From contig CAJVYQ010000024.1 of the NCBI GenBank assembly GCA_913009825.1, positions 1 to 64,000 on the forward strand: a DNA stretch of 64,000 bases, read 5' to 3'. This DNA is from an uncultured Deferribacteres bacterium. GTDB lineage: Bacteria; Zhuqueibacterota; JdFR-76; DREG01. Shown piece by piece: positions 1 to 9,230 of the stretch. A program made the translations under genes and the position numbers. Below the pieces are notes generated by a model. The model was not told the DNA's origin, did no database searches, and worked only from the letters and a program-made list of their open reading frames with translations. The first letter of the stretch is position 1, and every line of letters starts with the position of its first letter.

Positions 1-170
1 AGAGCGCAAAGGAAGCGGATTTGTTCAAAAAACTAAAGTGTTACGGTATTGTCACTACTCAGGCAGCCCGCGAAAAACTCAAAAAAAAACAGGAAAAAAG
101 TTAGATGAGATCATTCGATTGTTTCGTGTGCTTTCTGCCTGTGTCAGACAGACGTGAGCTGAATAGTTAC
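1..170 (+). mobile_element. Right part of a 348-bp MITE-like element (copy A)
   Basis: Nearly identical to the right half of the elements at 5497-5844 and 40479-40826, ending in the same GCTGAATAGTTAC terminus at 170. The left half lies outside the window. It contains the arm of an internal palindrome built on the 'cgcagagacgcagagagc' word seen complete in the other copies. The short reading frames in it are not convincing genes. Confidence 0.85.
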
Positions 171-264
171 CATTTTATATTTTTAAAGCGCCACACTAAG
201 TTGTCATTCCCGCATGCTTTTAGCGGCCTGCCTGTGCAGACGGGTAATCCAGGTGATTCAGGCT

Positions 265-2577
265 TTACTTCTTCACCGTTTCTTCCCAGTAACGCAGTTT
301 TCCCACACCCGGCAAATCCGGGCTGCCGTCAAAATTGAGGCCGAATTCGGCGGGAAATTGTTCATGCAAAACTCTGTTTTTGTATTTGATCTTCACCGCA
401 CCGGTGACGGCATATTGAATCATGTGCTGATCCTCTACGACAAACAGATTGTAGGCGTCCGTTTCGTAATCGCCGTATCGGGTTTTGCCGGAACCGTAGG
501 TATACATGGGCCGGCGCCAGTCGCGGATCAGTTCCGCCTGCAAATCCAGTTTTGCCCCAATCAGATATTTTTTGCCTCCATCGTTAATCTCCACACCGAC
601 GGCTTCCGGAAAAGAGGACACATCCAGCATTTTTATTTTTGCAATCTGCACTTTCGGGCTTTCGTTTTTGGCCAGCGGAATAAGTACGGTGATAAACGCC
701 TGCAGGTCGTTCAAATGACCGTGCCGGCCGATCAATTGATAAATCACCTTTTCATTTATCCGGTTACGCCTCTCATTTTCCACACCTTCCGCCAAATGAC
801 TGCGATAGGGAAAATGGATTAACAATCTTTCCTCGCCGCTCACGTCCGTATTTCGCAGCGAATCATAAGTGGTTACATACCAACCTGTGCCCCGATCCGG
901 AATTTTGCGCGTGTGCCATAAATTTGCCATGGTTAAATAGTTGGGTCGTGTGAAGCGAACCACATCAAAAATAACAAACCAATCCAGGTCCTTCACATAA
1001 TTGATGATCCGGTCCGCCCGGTAACCCAGATTATCATCGATGATTCGTGTGCGGGACATGTCGTAATGGGTTAAAGTGAGAAAATCGATTTTCCGGGTTC
1101 TCACCGGTTGATAGGCGCCGGAATTGTGGAAAAAACTGAGCATGGATTGACCGGGGACGGAATCCCGGACTGCATAGCGGAACTGTCCCTGTTTTTGCCC
1201 CAAGGCGATTTTGCCGCTGCGCACACAAACCCGGTTGTGAAAATAATCGGCGCGAAATGCGCCGAAGGGGCCGCTGGGCATGTAATTGCGGTAACCGCCG
1301 TCGTGAAGCAGAATAGTGTTGTTTTTCATGAGCAGCACAATGCTGTTTTCATCGGCGTGACCGTGGGTCATTTTTTCTTCTTCTACCGGAATGGTGGTAC
1401 GCAAATATTCCCGAAACAGCCAGCCGCCGTCCCCCTCGTCGCGGTAATTGGTGAGCAGGTAGGTGCTGTTCTTTTCCCAGCCGTTGCGAAAAACAATTTT
1501 TTTACCGACGATATCTTCCATCACTTCCCGGCTTTTGGTGGTCGGCGCTTTGGCCGGCAGTTTGAAATTTGCCCAGCGAACCGCATCGGAAAGACAGAGC
1601 GCGGTGAAAACACTTTTTCCTGCGGGCATGGGCTGCAGAAATTTATGAAAATATTTCGCCGCCGCCCAGCGCATGGCGGGATCATTTTGCACACCGGCGC
1701 CTTTTTCAAAAACAGGGATCATGCGGTTCCAGCCCGAGCCCCAGTAGGCATCGCCAAAATCCGGCACAATTCCCGCAGGAGACATCAGATTCAGAAAATA
1801 TTTGAAATAGTAATTCATCACCGGAGAATTGAACAGGCTTTCATCTTCCCGCACATAACCGGCATACCCCAACAATGAATACATCCAGATTGCGTTGTAG
1901 TGGGTGGCATCCTCAATTTCCCACTGCCCCCAATTGTCGTTGAGAATCGCCTCTCCCAGCGTTTTCCATCTGTACCGGTGAGGATGATCAGGCAGTACTT
2001 TAGCGGCGAACAGCAGCGCTTCAGCCCGCAGCATGGCGCGGTTCATGGCGCCCCATTCCTGGAAATTGACCAGAAAATCGGCGCTTTCGCTAATATTTTT
2101 TCCGATAGTTGCTTTTTCTTTTTTGCTGAGCCTGCCGTGTTTTAACAGGCAGTCGTATCCCTGCACATATTTCCCGAAGGTAAAAATATTGGGCAGCGCC
2201 GGCAAACCGGCGGCATATTCTGCTTTGGTTTTGAAAAAATCTTTCGGGTAGGCTTTTTTGTAATTGGCGTAATAGAGAAGCAGTTCTTTAATGCGTTTCA
2301 GATATTTTTTTTTGCCTTTGATCTCGTAAAGATTGGCGTACAACGCCGCCAGATAACAGTCGTTGGCGGGCGGATTGTAACCGAAAACATAATTCAAATC
2401 GATATTCTCCCGCCACTTTTTGCGGGACGCGGTCAGGTTTTGCCAGCTTTCCTCCGCGGCGGTTTCAATGTAGGCTAAATATTCTTTTTTCGTTACCGCC
2501 ACATTTTGTTCTTTTGCCGGCAGAAATTGCACGGCAAAAACCGGCAGGAACAGGGTAAGCAGCAATCTTAATTTCAT
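265..2577 (-). CDS. Heparinase II/III-family protein, exported polysaccharide lyase-like
   Basis: 770 aa. An N-terminal signal peptide (about residues 1-22, KLRLLLTLFLPVFAVQFLPA) indicates export. An alpha-helical toroid region (about 30-340) is followed by a beta-sandwich region containing HGHADENS near residues 403-410, the conserved block of heparinase II/III-like proteins, which eliminate uronate-containing polysaccharides or act on related glycans. The ATG follows a good AGGAG site about 8 bases upstream. The next minus-strand gene upstream (2979-4556) is a glycosidase-like protein, so both probably belong to glycan breakdown. The substrate cannot be read from the sequence. Confidence 0.8.
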   Translation of the reverse strand: MKLRLLLTLFLPVFAVQFLPAKEQNVAVTKKEYLAYIETAAEESWQNLTASRKKWRENIDLNYVFGYNPPANDCYLAALYANLYEIKGKKKYLKRIKELLLYYANYKKAYPKDFFKTKAEYAAGLPALPNIFTFGKYVQGYDCLLKHGRLSKKEKATIGKNISESADFLVNFQEWGAMNRAMLRAEALLFAAKVLPDHPHRYRWKTLGEAILNDNWGQWEIEDATHYNAIWMYSLLGYAGYVREDESLFNSPVMNYYFKYFLNLMSPAGIVPDFGDAYWGSGWNRMIPVFEKGAGVQNDPAMRWAAAKYFHKFLQPMPAGKSVFTALCLSDAVRWANFKLPAKAPTTKSREVMEDIVGKKIVFRNGWEKNSTYLLTNYRDEGDGGWLFREYLRTTIPVEEEKMTHGHADENSIVLLMKNNTILLHDGGYRNYMPSGPFGAFRADYFHNRVCVRSGKIALGQKQGQFRYAVRDSVPGQSMLSFFHNSGAYQPVRTRKIDFLTLTHYDMSRTRIIDDNLGYRADRIINYVKDLDWFVIFDVVRFTRPNYLTMANLWHTRKIPDRGTGWYVTTYDSLRNTDVSGEERLLIHFPYRSHLAEGVENERRNRINEKVIYQLIGRHGHLNDLQAFITVLIPLAKNESPKVQIAKIKMLDVSSFPEAVGVEINDGGKKYLIGAKLDLQAELIRDWRRPMYTYGSGKTRYGDYETDAYNLFVVEDQHMIQYAVTGAVKIKYKNRVLHEQFPAEFGLNFDGSPDLPGVGKLRYWEETVKK

Positions 2578-2978
2578 GATGGACTCCTATTTATTCTTCA
2601 TTTTTTAATTATTCAAGCTGCCTGCTAATAACGCAAATAGCACGAATATTATTAACATATTAGTCCTTTGAGAAACTGTGCCTCTTAAATATTAAATGAG
2701 TTAAAACGATGTCATTCCCTGCCCGAGCAGGCGGGCGAATCCCCGTTTTTTGGGGTGAGAAATCTCATCCATTTGTGTTTATTATATGGTTTAAGATTTC
2801 TCATCCCGATTCATCGGGGTTCGCCTGCCTGTTGCAGACAGGAAATAACATGTTTTAGTAGATTTATATTGATGGCAGATCATCTACTTTTTCAAAGAAC
2901 TAAAATGTTACGAATATTGAATATTACTACCTCTGCTTTTTTAATTGGGTTGATTATTACCATTCGCAGGTGCAATTG
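2578..2978. repeat. Intergenic stretch with decayed repeat remnants
   Basis: No gene seen. Around 2612-2650 (gctgcctgctaataacgcaa) and 2885-2915 (tcaaagaactaaaatgttac) the sequence resembles the left and middle parts of the 348-bp element, suggesting a degraded copy. Between them, about 2710-2850, lies an imperfect inverted repeat beginning GTCATTCC and containing the arms GAGAAATCTCATCC and AGATTTCTCATCCCG. Both flanking genes are on the minus strand, so a promoter for 265-2577 may lie here, but I cannot point to one. Confidence 0.5.
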
Positions 2979-4556
2979 TTACTTTTTTGCTTTGATGACA
3001 ATTTCTGCTCCTCCGGATACTTGCGTGAAAAAATCGACATAAATACTGTCTTCAATTTGTTTAAGCCGGAACTCTTTTTTCCTGCCCTGCAAAAAAACCG
3101 CTTCCGGGATAAAATTTTGCGGCATGAGGATATGGAAATCGACCTCCGGGTTATTTGCCCGTATTTTTAACCTCATTTCCGAACCGTTCTCCCGCCGGCT
3201 GAATTGGTATCCGAAATAAGCTTCAGAAGCCGCGTAACTTATGTTGATTTCCACCTCGTTTTCATCGGTTACCGCCCATCGCGGAGAGCAGACTACTTTC
3301 CGGAAACTGTGTTCCGTATCCCGAATCCCGCACAGTCCTTCCAGAAAAGCGTGCAACATGGCGGAGGAACCCCAGCCATCAGTGGGTGTCGCTTCCGGAC
3401 TGGTGCTGTTCTCTTCAGTAGCCGGCGAACCGTCAGGCAGATACCACAGGTAGGTTTCTCCCGTTTCTCCGATCATGGTGCGGTACTGCTCCAGCGTTTG
3501 CAGACCATATTCTTCAAATCCGTGTTCAAAAGCCGCCCTGCTCAATTCACCGCCGGTGAGAGGGAAAATGCCGCCGTTAATGTACGCGCCGCCGCTCAGC
3601 TTTTCATCACCGAAAATGCCATCCGGAAACGGCGGATCGATACCGAACCACTCGGCAAAAGCGGAACTGTTTTTTTTCCTTTGCCGGTATTCCTGTAAAA
3701 TAGCAACCGCCATTTCGTGAGTCGCCATTCCCCGGTTGATCGCCATCGGCGTACTTAAACTTAGCTGTTCGGCTTCGTCAACACCGTCAATTTTTACCGG
3801 GGTCAGTTTATAAAAATGAGTGTAAAACCGGCCGTTAAAAAGTAATTGATTGGCGCGCCGACGCAATTCTTCTGCAACGCAGCTCCAGTAATCTGCTCTC
3901 ACACTCTCCCCTACCGACCGGAACATGACGGCAAGCAAATTAGCCGCTTCGTAAAATCCACTGTTATCGCCGTGGAAAATCCCCCAGAAAGTATCCGGAG
4001 TGATCCGGAAATTCAACCATTTTGTTCTGCCGGCGGTGTAGTCAAAATCCCAGGTGTCGATGGTGTACGGCCGTTTGATCAAACCATATTGTTCATCCCA
4101 ACGCCAGGGATGAGCCATGGAATAGGCGAGCGCTTTTTCCAGATTGGGCAGGAGACCGGCCAGCCACTCATCATCGCCGGCGGCCTGCCAGGCTGTAAAT
4201 GCGGCCTTGACAAAACGATATTCCACATCGGCTTCCACCTGAACCCGCACCCATTTTTCCCAATTTTCCGCTTCTTTTTTCTCCGGCGTGGTGATGATAA
4301 AGTCAAAAATCCTGCCGTTGGCGGCCTGCGTTTGCGCAAAAACTTCAACGGCGCTTTTCATATCCTGGGCAAAATATTTACCGCCGCGCAAAATATCCGA
4401 ATGATCACGGATCCACAGAGCGGGAGAATCCGGCGAACGGTAGCCGTGAACCTTCTCACCTTCGACGGTTAGTTCAATGGTATCTGCCGCTAAAAATTGT
4501 TCAATCTGCGCGGTAAATTTTTCCCATTTGCCGCTGCTCGTTTTAATATCGATCAT
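2979..4556 (-). CDS. Putative (alpha/alpha)6-barrel glycoside hydrolase
   Basis: 526 aa from the ATG at 4556, chosen over an upstream in-frame ATG because AGGA lies 7-10 bases before it. No signal peptide, so probably cytoplasmic. Blocks such as WIRDHSDILRGGKYF, an aromatic and acid-rich middle, GGAYINGGIFPLTGGE and a late DGWGSSAMLHAFLEGL match the style of six-hairpin glycosidases (GH63/GH78/GH15-like clan). A beta-rich C-terminal domain follows. Catalytic acids cannot be assigned with certainty. It sits upstream of the heparinase-like gene in the same direction, fitting a role in degrading released oligosaccharides. Confidence 0.6.
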   Translation of the reverse strand: MIDIKTSSGKWEKFTAQIEQFLAADTIELTVEGEKVHGYRSPDSPALWIRDHSDILRGGKYFAQDMKSAVEVFAQTQAANGRIFDFIITTPEKKEAENWEKWVRVQVEADVEYRFVKAAFTAWQAAGDDEWLAGLLPNLEKALAYSMAHPWRWDEQYGLIKRPYTIDTWDFDYTAGRTKWLNFRITPDTFWGIFHGDNSGFYEAANLLAVMFRSVGESVRADYWSCVAEELRRRANQLLFNGRFYTHFYKLTPVKIDGVDEAEQLSLSTPMAINRGMATHEMAVAILQEYRQRKKNSSAFAEWFGIDPPFPDGIFGDEKLSGGAYINGGIFPLTGGELSRAAFEHGFEEYGLQTLEQYRTMIGETGETYLWYLPDGSPATEENSTSPEATPTDGWGSSAMLHAFLEGLCGIRDTEHSFRKVVCSPRWAVTDENEVEINISYAASEAYFGYQFSRRENGSEMRLKIRANNPEVDFHILMPQNFIPEAVFLQGRKKEFRLKQIEDSIYVDFFTQVSGGAEIVIKAKK

Positions 4557-4812
4557 TGTAATTCCTGTTTTTGAGTAAAAGGAAACACTACACAAAAAGA
4601 TATTTTTCTGTCATTTTATATCTTTGTATAAAAAGCAAAAATTTTTGAATTGTTGACATCCGGGTTGAATGGCAGGCAGGAAAGAATGTTTCTGCAGTGT
4701 CCGGTTTTATGCGGAACAAAAAGTAAGTCGATTTACCGAATCGACCATTCAATTTCATTGAATTTGCGCCAAAACATTGAAATCGGTGAAGAAGTAATAA
4801 AAACACATGTTT

Positions 4813-4835
4813 GAGCAGGAGTGCAACTCCTGCTC
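4813..4835. repeat. Perfect hairpin GAGCAGGAGT / ACTCCTGCTC
   Basis: Ten-base perfect stem with a 3-base loop (GCA). The core CAGGAGT/ACTCCTG recurs in the hairpin at 49556-49583, where it lies just after a gene. It is probably a small dispersed palindrome of REP type. No T-tract follows, so terminator activity is uncertain. Confidence 0.6.
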
Positions 4836-5146
4836 GAGCGGAAAATATTTAACCATTGTTTTAAACCTCGTCAGTGGCGCGGTTGTGTTCATTGGCGATG
4901 GAAAAAGCGCTGACAGTTTGAACCCGTTTTGGAAAAAGCTCAAGTGTATTCTCGTGCTAATATTGAAGCCTTGGCTATTGACTTGTTTCATGCTTTATTA
5001 CGAAGCAAAATCCACCGCCGCCGGCAGTGGTAATTTGATTCATTTCTTTTTCTTTGTGTTTCTCCGTACCGCCAAGACTTTGTGGTCGAATAGTTACAAT
5101 TATTCGTTCATTTTGGTTGCGGCTTGCCGCGCCGGGGTTATAGAGT

Positions 5147-5477
5147 GCCTGAACGAAAAGTGTAAAACATGCATCTTGCTTGTTTTATAAACTGTTTAAT
5201 TTCCTGCTTTCAGACCTCGCTAAATTTGATAAATATTAGGTTGAATAACCGGACAAAAATCATCATGAATTTGCACTATATATTGCGTAAGTACTTGTTT
5301 TTTAGTTTAAAGTCAAACATGCGGTGTTCAATTATTCATGGATTTTCTCACAATTTATTAGTAAACAAGAACTTAATGAACAATAAAATACCTGATTTAA
5401 CGAGGTCTGACTTTTCAATAAGGTTATAATTCAAACAAGATGTTTGATATACAATTTAGATACTTTTCGTTCAGCCT
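5147..5477. repeat. AT-rich element bounded by imperfect inverted repeats
   Basis: The left end CTGAACGAAAAGT with following GCATCTTGCTTG is mirrored at the right end by CAAACAAGATG then ACTTTTCGTTCAG. An inner pair CAGACCTCG / CGAGGTCTG is also inverted. No transposase-like frame is inside and I see no clear target duplication. It may be a non-autonomous element or a large foldback structure. Confidence 0.5.
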
Positions 5478-5496
5478 GTATATAGATCAAGAATTC

Positions 5497-5844
5497 TTAA
5501 CTATTCAGGTTGACCGCTAATATCGCTAAAAAACGCGAATCGTTAACTATTTTGTCCTATTCGAATGATTCGTGTAATTCGCGGGCTGAACAGGCAGACG
5601 ATTTTTTCAATTTCTCTGCGCCCTCCGTGTCTCTGCGTTAAAAAAACAAGCGCTTTAAAACGCAGAGACGCAGAGAGTGCAAAGGAAGCGGATTTGTTCA
5701 AAAAACTAAAGTGTTACGGTATTGTCACTACTCAGGCAGCCCGCGAAAGACTCAAAAAAAAAACAGGAAAAAAGTTAAATTAAATCATTCGATTGTTTCG
5801 TGTGTTTTCTGCCTGTGTCAGACAGACGTGAGCTGAATAGTTAC
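5497..5844 (+). mobile_element. 348-bp MITE-like element (copy B)
   Basis: Ends are TTAACTATTCAGG and CTGAATAGTTAC in inverted orientation. The flanking 8-mers AAGAATTC (5489-5496) and AATAATTC (5845-5852) match at 7 of 8 positions, the expected footprint of an 8-bp target duplication. The internal sequence closely matches the copy at 40479-40826 over its whole length and includes a palindrome around 5630-5670 (ctctgcgttaaaa / ttttaaaacgcagag). No transposase is encoded. Confidence 0.85.
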
Positions 5845-6045
5845 AATAATTCTTAAAATTGAAATCCTTGCCATCGACAAAGCAAAGCACGCATTAGTCG
5901 GTCATTATGCCGCGGAAGCCGGGTTAAATCGACAACATTGACCACCACTACTCCCTCAAGCTTTTTTAATAAATTACCGAAAAATAAACTGAAGAAGAGT
6001 CATTTTACATAAAAAATCTTGGCGGGACTATAAAAAGCAGTCATT

Positions 6046-7575
6046 ATGGATCGAGATAAAAGCGCAAAAAATGTTTCACTCCTTTTGGTGGAAGATACCA
6101 AAGAACATGCGAAATATACGCGGCTTTTACTGGAAAAACAGGATTACACGGTAAACGTTGTCCCGGATGAAGAGACGGCCATTGAAACACTAAAGCAGCG
6201 GGAACCGGACGTGATTCTGATGGACATCATGCTGGGTAACGGCAACGGTATCGATTTCTGCAAAAAGTTACGCAAAGGAGACAAGTTCGCCAATATCCCG
6301 GTTATTTTATTAACTTCCAGCAACGATATAAAAACCAAAATATCCGGTTTTCAGGCGGGCGCTGATGATTATATCACCAAACCATTCAAAATTCAGGAAT
6401 TGACAGCACGCATCGAATTGAGTGTGCAGAAGAAGCGATTAGCCGAATCGGAAAACCGCTATCGTAATTTTATGCAAAATCTGAACGATGCCGTCTTCAT
6501 GCTAAATACACAGGGGGAAATGATCGATCTGAACCCCTACGCCGAAAAACTTCTTGGCGCCAAAAAACAATTTCTGTACGGAAACTCTCTTTTTCAATTT
6601 TTTCAGAAAGATTTCTCACGGGAATTCATCAAAAACTTTGAGACCATTCTAACCGGCAAAGAGGTGCGCGGTGTCTATTTGCGCATTAAAAATGTGACCG
6701 GAAAATCGATTCCCGTAGAGATGAACGGATTTTCCCGGCAGGAAAACGGATCGATTATACAAGTTCAAATGGTTATGCGGGACATCACGGAACGGGAACT
6801 GCTGCAACAAGAGGTTCAACGATACACAACGCTGTTGGAGAAACAGGTAGAGGCGCGCACTAACGAACTGAATGAAACGCAGCGGCGTTTGATTATGAGT
6901 GAAAAGATGGGAGCAATCGGCCAGTTAGCCGCGGGTATCGCCCATGAACTGCGCAATCCTCTCAGCATCATCGGCGCTTCTGTTTACTATCTGACCCGGG
7001 TTTTGAGTAAAAACGAAAATCGTAAAATCGGGGATCATCTGGAAATCATCCAAAATGAAATATCCCGCTCGCAAAAAATAATAACCAATCTGCTTGATTT
7101 TTCCCGTCGTTCCAGTCCGGAAAGAGAAAGCGCCGATTTGAATAAAATAATCCGGCAAACTTTTTCTATTTTGGAACGAAATTTGACCAATCATGATATC
7201 GAAACCAGTTTAAACCTGGAGCCCATCCCACTCTGTTTCATCAATGTGGATGAGATCAAACAGGTTCTTCTCAACCTTTTGATGAATGCCAAAGAGGCCA
7301 TGCCCGGCGGCGGTGTTTTAAAAGTGAAATCGCATCTTCATGACAGGAAACATGTGGTTATCGAAATTCAGGATTCCGGCGTGGGGATGGAGAAGGACAA
7401 GATCGAAAAAATATTTGATCCTTTTTTCACAACCAAGGCAAATCAGGACGGCGTGGGCCTGGGATTATCGCTGGTACATTCCAGCATTAAAAGAAATCAG
7501 GGTACTATTTCGGTAAAATCAGAAAAAAGAGACGGCACAACATTTTATGTCTGCCTGCCTGTGGCCACAACATAA
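6046..7575 (+). CDS. Receiver-PAS-histidine kinase (soluble hybrid kinase)
   Basis: 509 aa, no membrane segments, so cytoplasmic. Order: N-terminal receiver (residues about 10-128; acceptor Asp60 in ILMDIM, switch Thr in VILLTSS, KPF lysine), a PAS domain (about 138-255), a short coiled coil, then a HisKA helix with IAHELRNP (His300) and a HATPase domain with NLLMNAKEAM (N box), DSGVGM (G1) and GVGLGLSL (G2). The receiver-first architecture suggests it is controlled by an upstream kinase. The NtrC-type regulator starts 18 bases downstream and is the likely phosphotransfer partner. Confidence 0.9.
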   Translation: MDRDKSAKNVSLLLVEDTKEHAKYTRLLLEKQDYTVNVVPDEETAIETLKQREPDVILMDIMLGNGNGIDFCKKLRKGDKFANIPVILLTSSNDIKTKISGFQAGADDYITKPFKIQELTARIELSVQKKRLAESENRYRNFMQNLNDAVFMLNTQGEMIDLNPYAEKLLGAKKQFLYGNSLFQFFQKDFSREFIKNFETILTGKEVRGVYLRIKNVTGKSIPVEMNGFSRQENGSIIQVQMVMRDITERELLQQEVQRYTTLLEKQVEARTNELNETQRRLIMSEKMGAIGQLAAGIAHELRNPLSIIGASVYYLTRVLSKNENRKIGDHLEIIQNEISRSQKIITNLLDFSRRSSPERESADLNKIIRQTFSILERNLTNHDIETSLNLEPIPLCFINVDEIKQVLLNLLMNAKEAMPGGGVLKVKSHLHDRKHVVIEIQDSGVGMEKDKIEKIFDPFFTTKANQDGVGLGLSLVHSSIKRNQGTISVKSEKRDGTTFYVCLPVATT

Positions 7576-7593
7576 ATTGAATCCGAATGATAA

Positions 7594-8955
7594 ATGAGTA
7601 AAAACCGGTACAAAATTCTCTTGGTCGATGACGAGCTGAACTTTCTTAAGTCACTTAAGGATATTTTTGAACTGGAAGGGTATAAAATTTTCACCGTTGC
7701 CAATGGTTTCGAAGCGCTGCAACTTTTGGAAAAGCAGACGGTCGATGTGGTCATCACAGATATACGCATGCCTAAAATGACCGGCATGGCATTGCTGGAA
7801 CAGATCGTCCAACGCTGGCCGCATATTCTTGTTTTTATGCTTACGGGATACGGCTCAATCGAGAATGCCGTGCAAAGTGTTAAAACCGGCGCCGAAAATT
7901 ACATTTTAAAACCGGTCGATGCACACGATCTGATTGAAAATGTGCGCAAATCGCTGGCAAAAAAAGTTAGCGGGAATTTACCCAATAATCATAACACGGA
8001 GTCTTTGGCTACCCAAATCATCGGCGATTCCGAACCGGTTCGAAAAGTAAAAACTCTGATCCAAAAAATTGCCGTCTCGGATTTATCTGTTTTAATCACC
8101 GGCGAAAGCGGCACCGGTAAAGAATTGGCTGCCGAGGCCATTTTTCGTAACAGCAACCGAAAAAAATCCCCGTTTTTAAAAATCAATTGCGCCGCACTGC
8201 CGGAACATCTGTTGGAGAGTGAATTGTTTGGCTACGAACAGGGCGCTTTCACCGATGCAAAAAATTTAAGAAAAGGCAAATTGGAGATTGTTAACAAAGG
8301 AACTCTGTTCCTGGATGAAATCGGAGATATGCCGTTTACCATGCAGGCAAAATTACTGCGGGTATTGGAGGAAAAAAAGCTGGAGCGATTGGGAGGGAAT
8401 AAAACAATTGCGGTTGATTTTCGCCTGATTTCTGCAACAAATCAGAACCTTCAACATTTAATCGCGGAGAAAAAATTCAGAGAGGACCTCTTTTTTCGTT
8501 TGAATATGGTCCAAATTCATCTGCCGGCTTTGCGGGAAATTCCGGAAGATATCCCAAAACTGTGCCGCTATTTTCTGGAATGCTATTCCCGGGATTTAAA
8601 GATTGACACTCCTGCAATTCATTCCTTCGCGATGGAAAAATTAAAAACTTACAACTGGCCGGGAAATATCAGGGAGTTGAAAAACAGTATTCATCGTGCT
8701 ATTGTGCTGTCCGGCGGCCAACCTATTACAAATGAACATCTGCCGCCGGGAGTGGCGGGAACCGACGTGATTGAGAACCCTGAACAATCGTCCATCTCCT
8801 CCATGGACGAAATGGAAAGAGATCATATCCGCCGCATATTGAAGATTACCGGCGGAAACAAAAACAGAGCCGCTTCGATCCTGCAAATTCACCGGGACAC
8901 GCTCTACCGCAAATTGAAAAAATACCGGATTGAAAGCCCGCCTGAATCAGGCTAA
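7594..8955 (+). CDS. NtrC-family sigma-54-dependent response regulator
   Basis: 453 aa. Receiver domain (1-125, acceptor Asp56 in ITDIRMP), AAA+ domain with Walker A GESGTGKE (170-177) and Walker B GTLFLDEIGDM, and a C-terminal Fis-type helix-turn-helix (NRAASILQIHRDTLYRKLKKY). It should activate sigma-54 promoters when phosphorylated by the kinase encoded just upstream. The sigma-54 contact loop reads GAFTDA (217-222) instead of GAFTGA. Target promoters are not identifiable here. The end is followed by three hairpins. Confidence 0.93.
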   Translation: MSKNRYKILLVDDELNFLKSLKDIFELEGYKIFTVANGFEALQLLEKQTVDVVITDIRMPKMTGMALLEQIVQRWPHILVFMLTGYGSIENAVQSVKTGAENYILKPVDAHDLIENVRKSLAKKVSGNLPNNHNTESLATQIIGDSEPVRKVKTLIQKIAVSDLSVLITGESGTGKELAAEAIFRNSNRKKSPFLKINCAALPEHLLESELFGYEQGAFTDAKNLRKGKLEIVNKGTLFLDEIGDMPFTMQAKLLRVLEEKKLERLGGNKTIAVDFRLISATNQNLQHLIAEKKFREDLFFRLNMVQIHLPALREIPEDIPKLCRYFLECYSRDLKIDTPAIHSFAMEKLKTYNWPGNIRELKNSIHRAIVLSGGQPITNEHLPPGVAGTDVIENPEQSSISSMDEMERDHIRRILKITGGNKNRAASILQIHRDTLYRKLKKYRIESPPESG

Positions 8956-9017
8956 GCCCGCATGATGGTGAACCATCAGGCTAAAAAAAGGAAGCGCTAT
9001 AAATAGCGCTGCCAAGC

Positions 9018-9040
9018 AGGACGCTTTAGCGTCCTTTCTA
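9018..9040 (+). terminator. Hairpin cluster after the NtrC-type gene, possible terminator
   Basis: AGGACGCT and AGCGTCCT pair around a TT loop, followed by a short pyrimidine run. Two further hairpins precede it: TGATGGT/ACCATCA (8963-8978) and AGCGCTAT/ATAGCGCT (8993-9010). Tandem hairpins straight after the stop codon fit transcription termination, but the U-tract is weak. They may instead be repeat-derived. Confidence 0.45.
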
Positions 9041-9099
9041 CTCTCAGCCCCGTTGGTTCACAACAGGGCGGCATGGCAGAGATTGAGTGTTTTCTTTTT

Positions 9100-9187
9100 A
9101 GCCCGCCTGAGCCCTTCGTCAAGCTCAGGATAAACTCAGTCGAAGGCTTTCTGCACATCAAACAATAAGCATACCTATAGTAGTTAC
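9100..9187 (-). repeat. Truncated copy of the 156-bp GTAACTACTCAGGTATGC element
   Basis: Read on the minus strand, this matches the left part of the element at 46517-46672 (GTAACTACT..GGTATGCTTATTG, then TTCGACTGAGTTTATCCTGAG). It ends abruptly near 9100, so it is a fragment. Confidence 0.65.
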
Positions 9188-9230
9188 CATTAGTATTTGA
9201 ATGAAATCTTTCTTTTCGTTCAAGCACTAA

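Larger units (their letters stand above)
4557..6045. other. 1.5-kb gene-free region made of repeats
   Basis: No convincing gene: the short frames here have no codon structure, ribosome site or recognisable protein features. The region holds a perfect hairpin (4813-4835), a 331-bp inverted-repeat element (5147-5477) and a 348-bp MITE-like element (5497-5844). It separates divergently read genes, so promoters for both the glycosidase gene and the histidine kinase gene are likely inside it. I cannot assign them. Confidence 0.6.

Noticed and set aside
214-822. Long open frame on the plus strand
   Set aside because: It lies opposite the heparinase-like gene in a shadow frame, has no ribosome site or domain. 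The same holds for plus-strand frames at 1108-1878 and 3846-4472 and the minus-strand frame at 44184-44927.
4807-5429. Two small overlapping frames in the repeat-rich gap
   Set aside because: No ribosome site, no recognisable protein features, and they overlap the hairpin and inverted-repeat element.
5565-5783. Small open frame (72 codons) inside the 348-bp element
   Set aside because: It is the translation of a palindromic repeat; the reading frame differs between copies, so it is not a gene.
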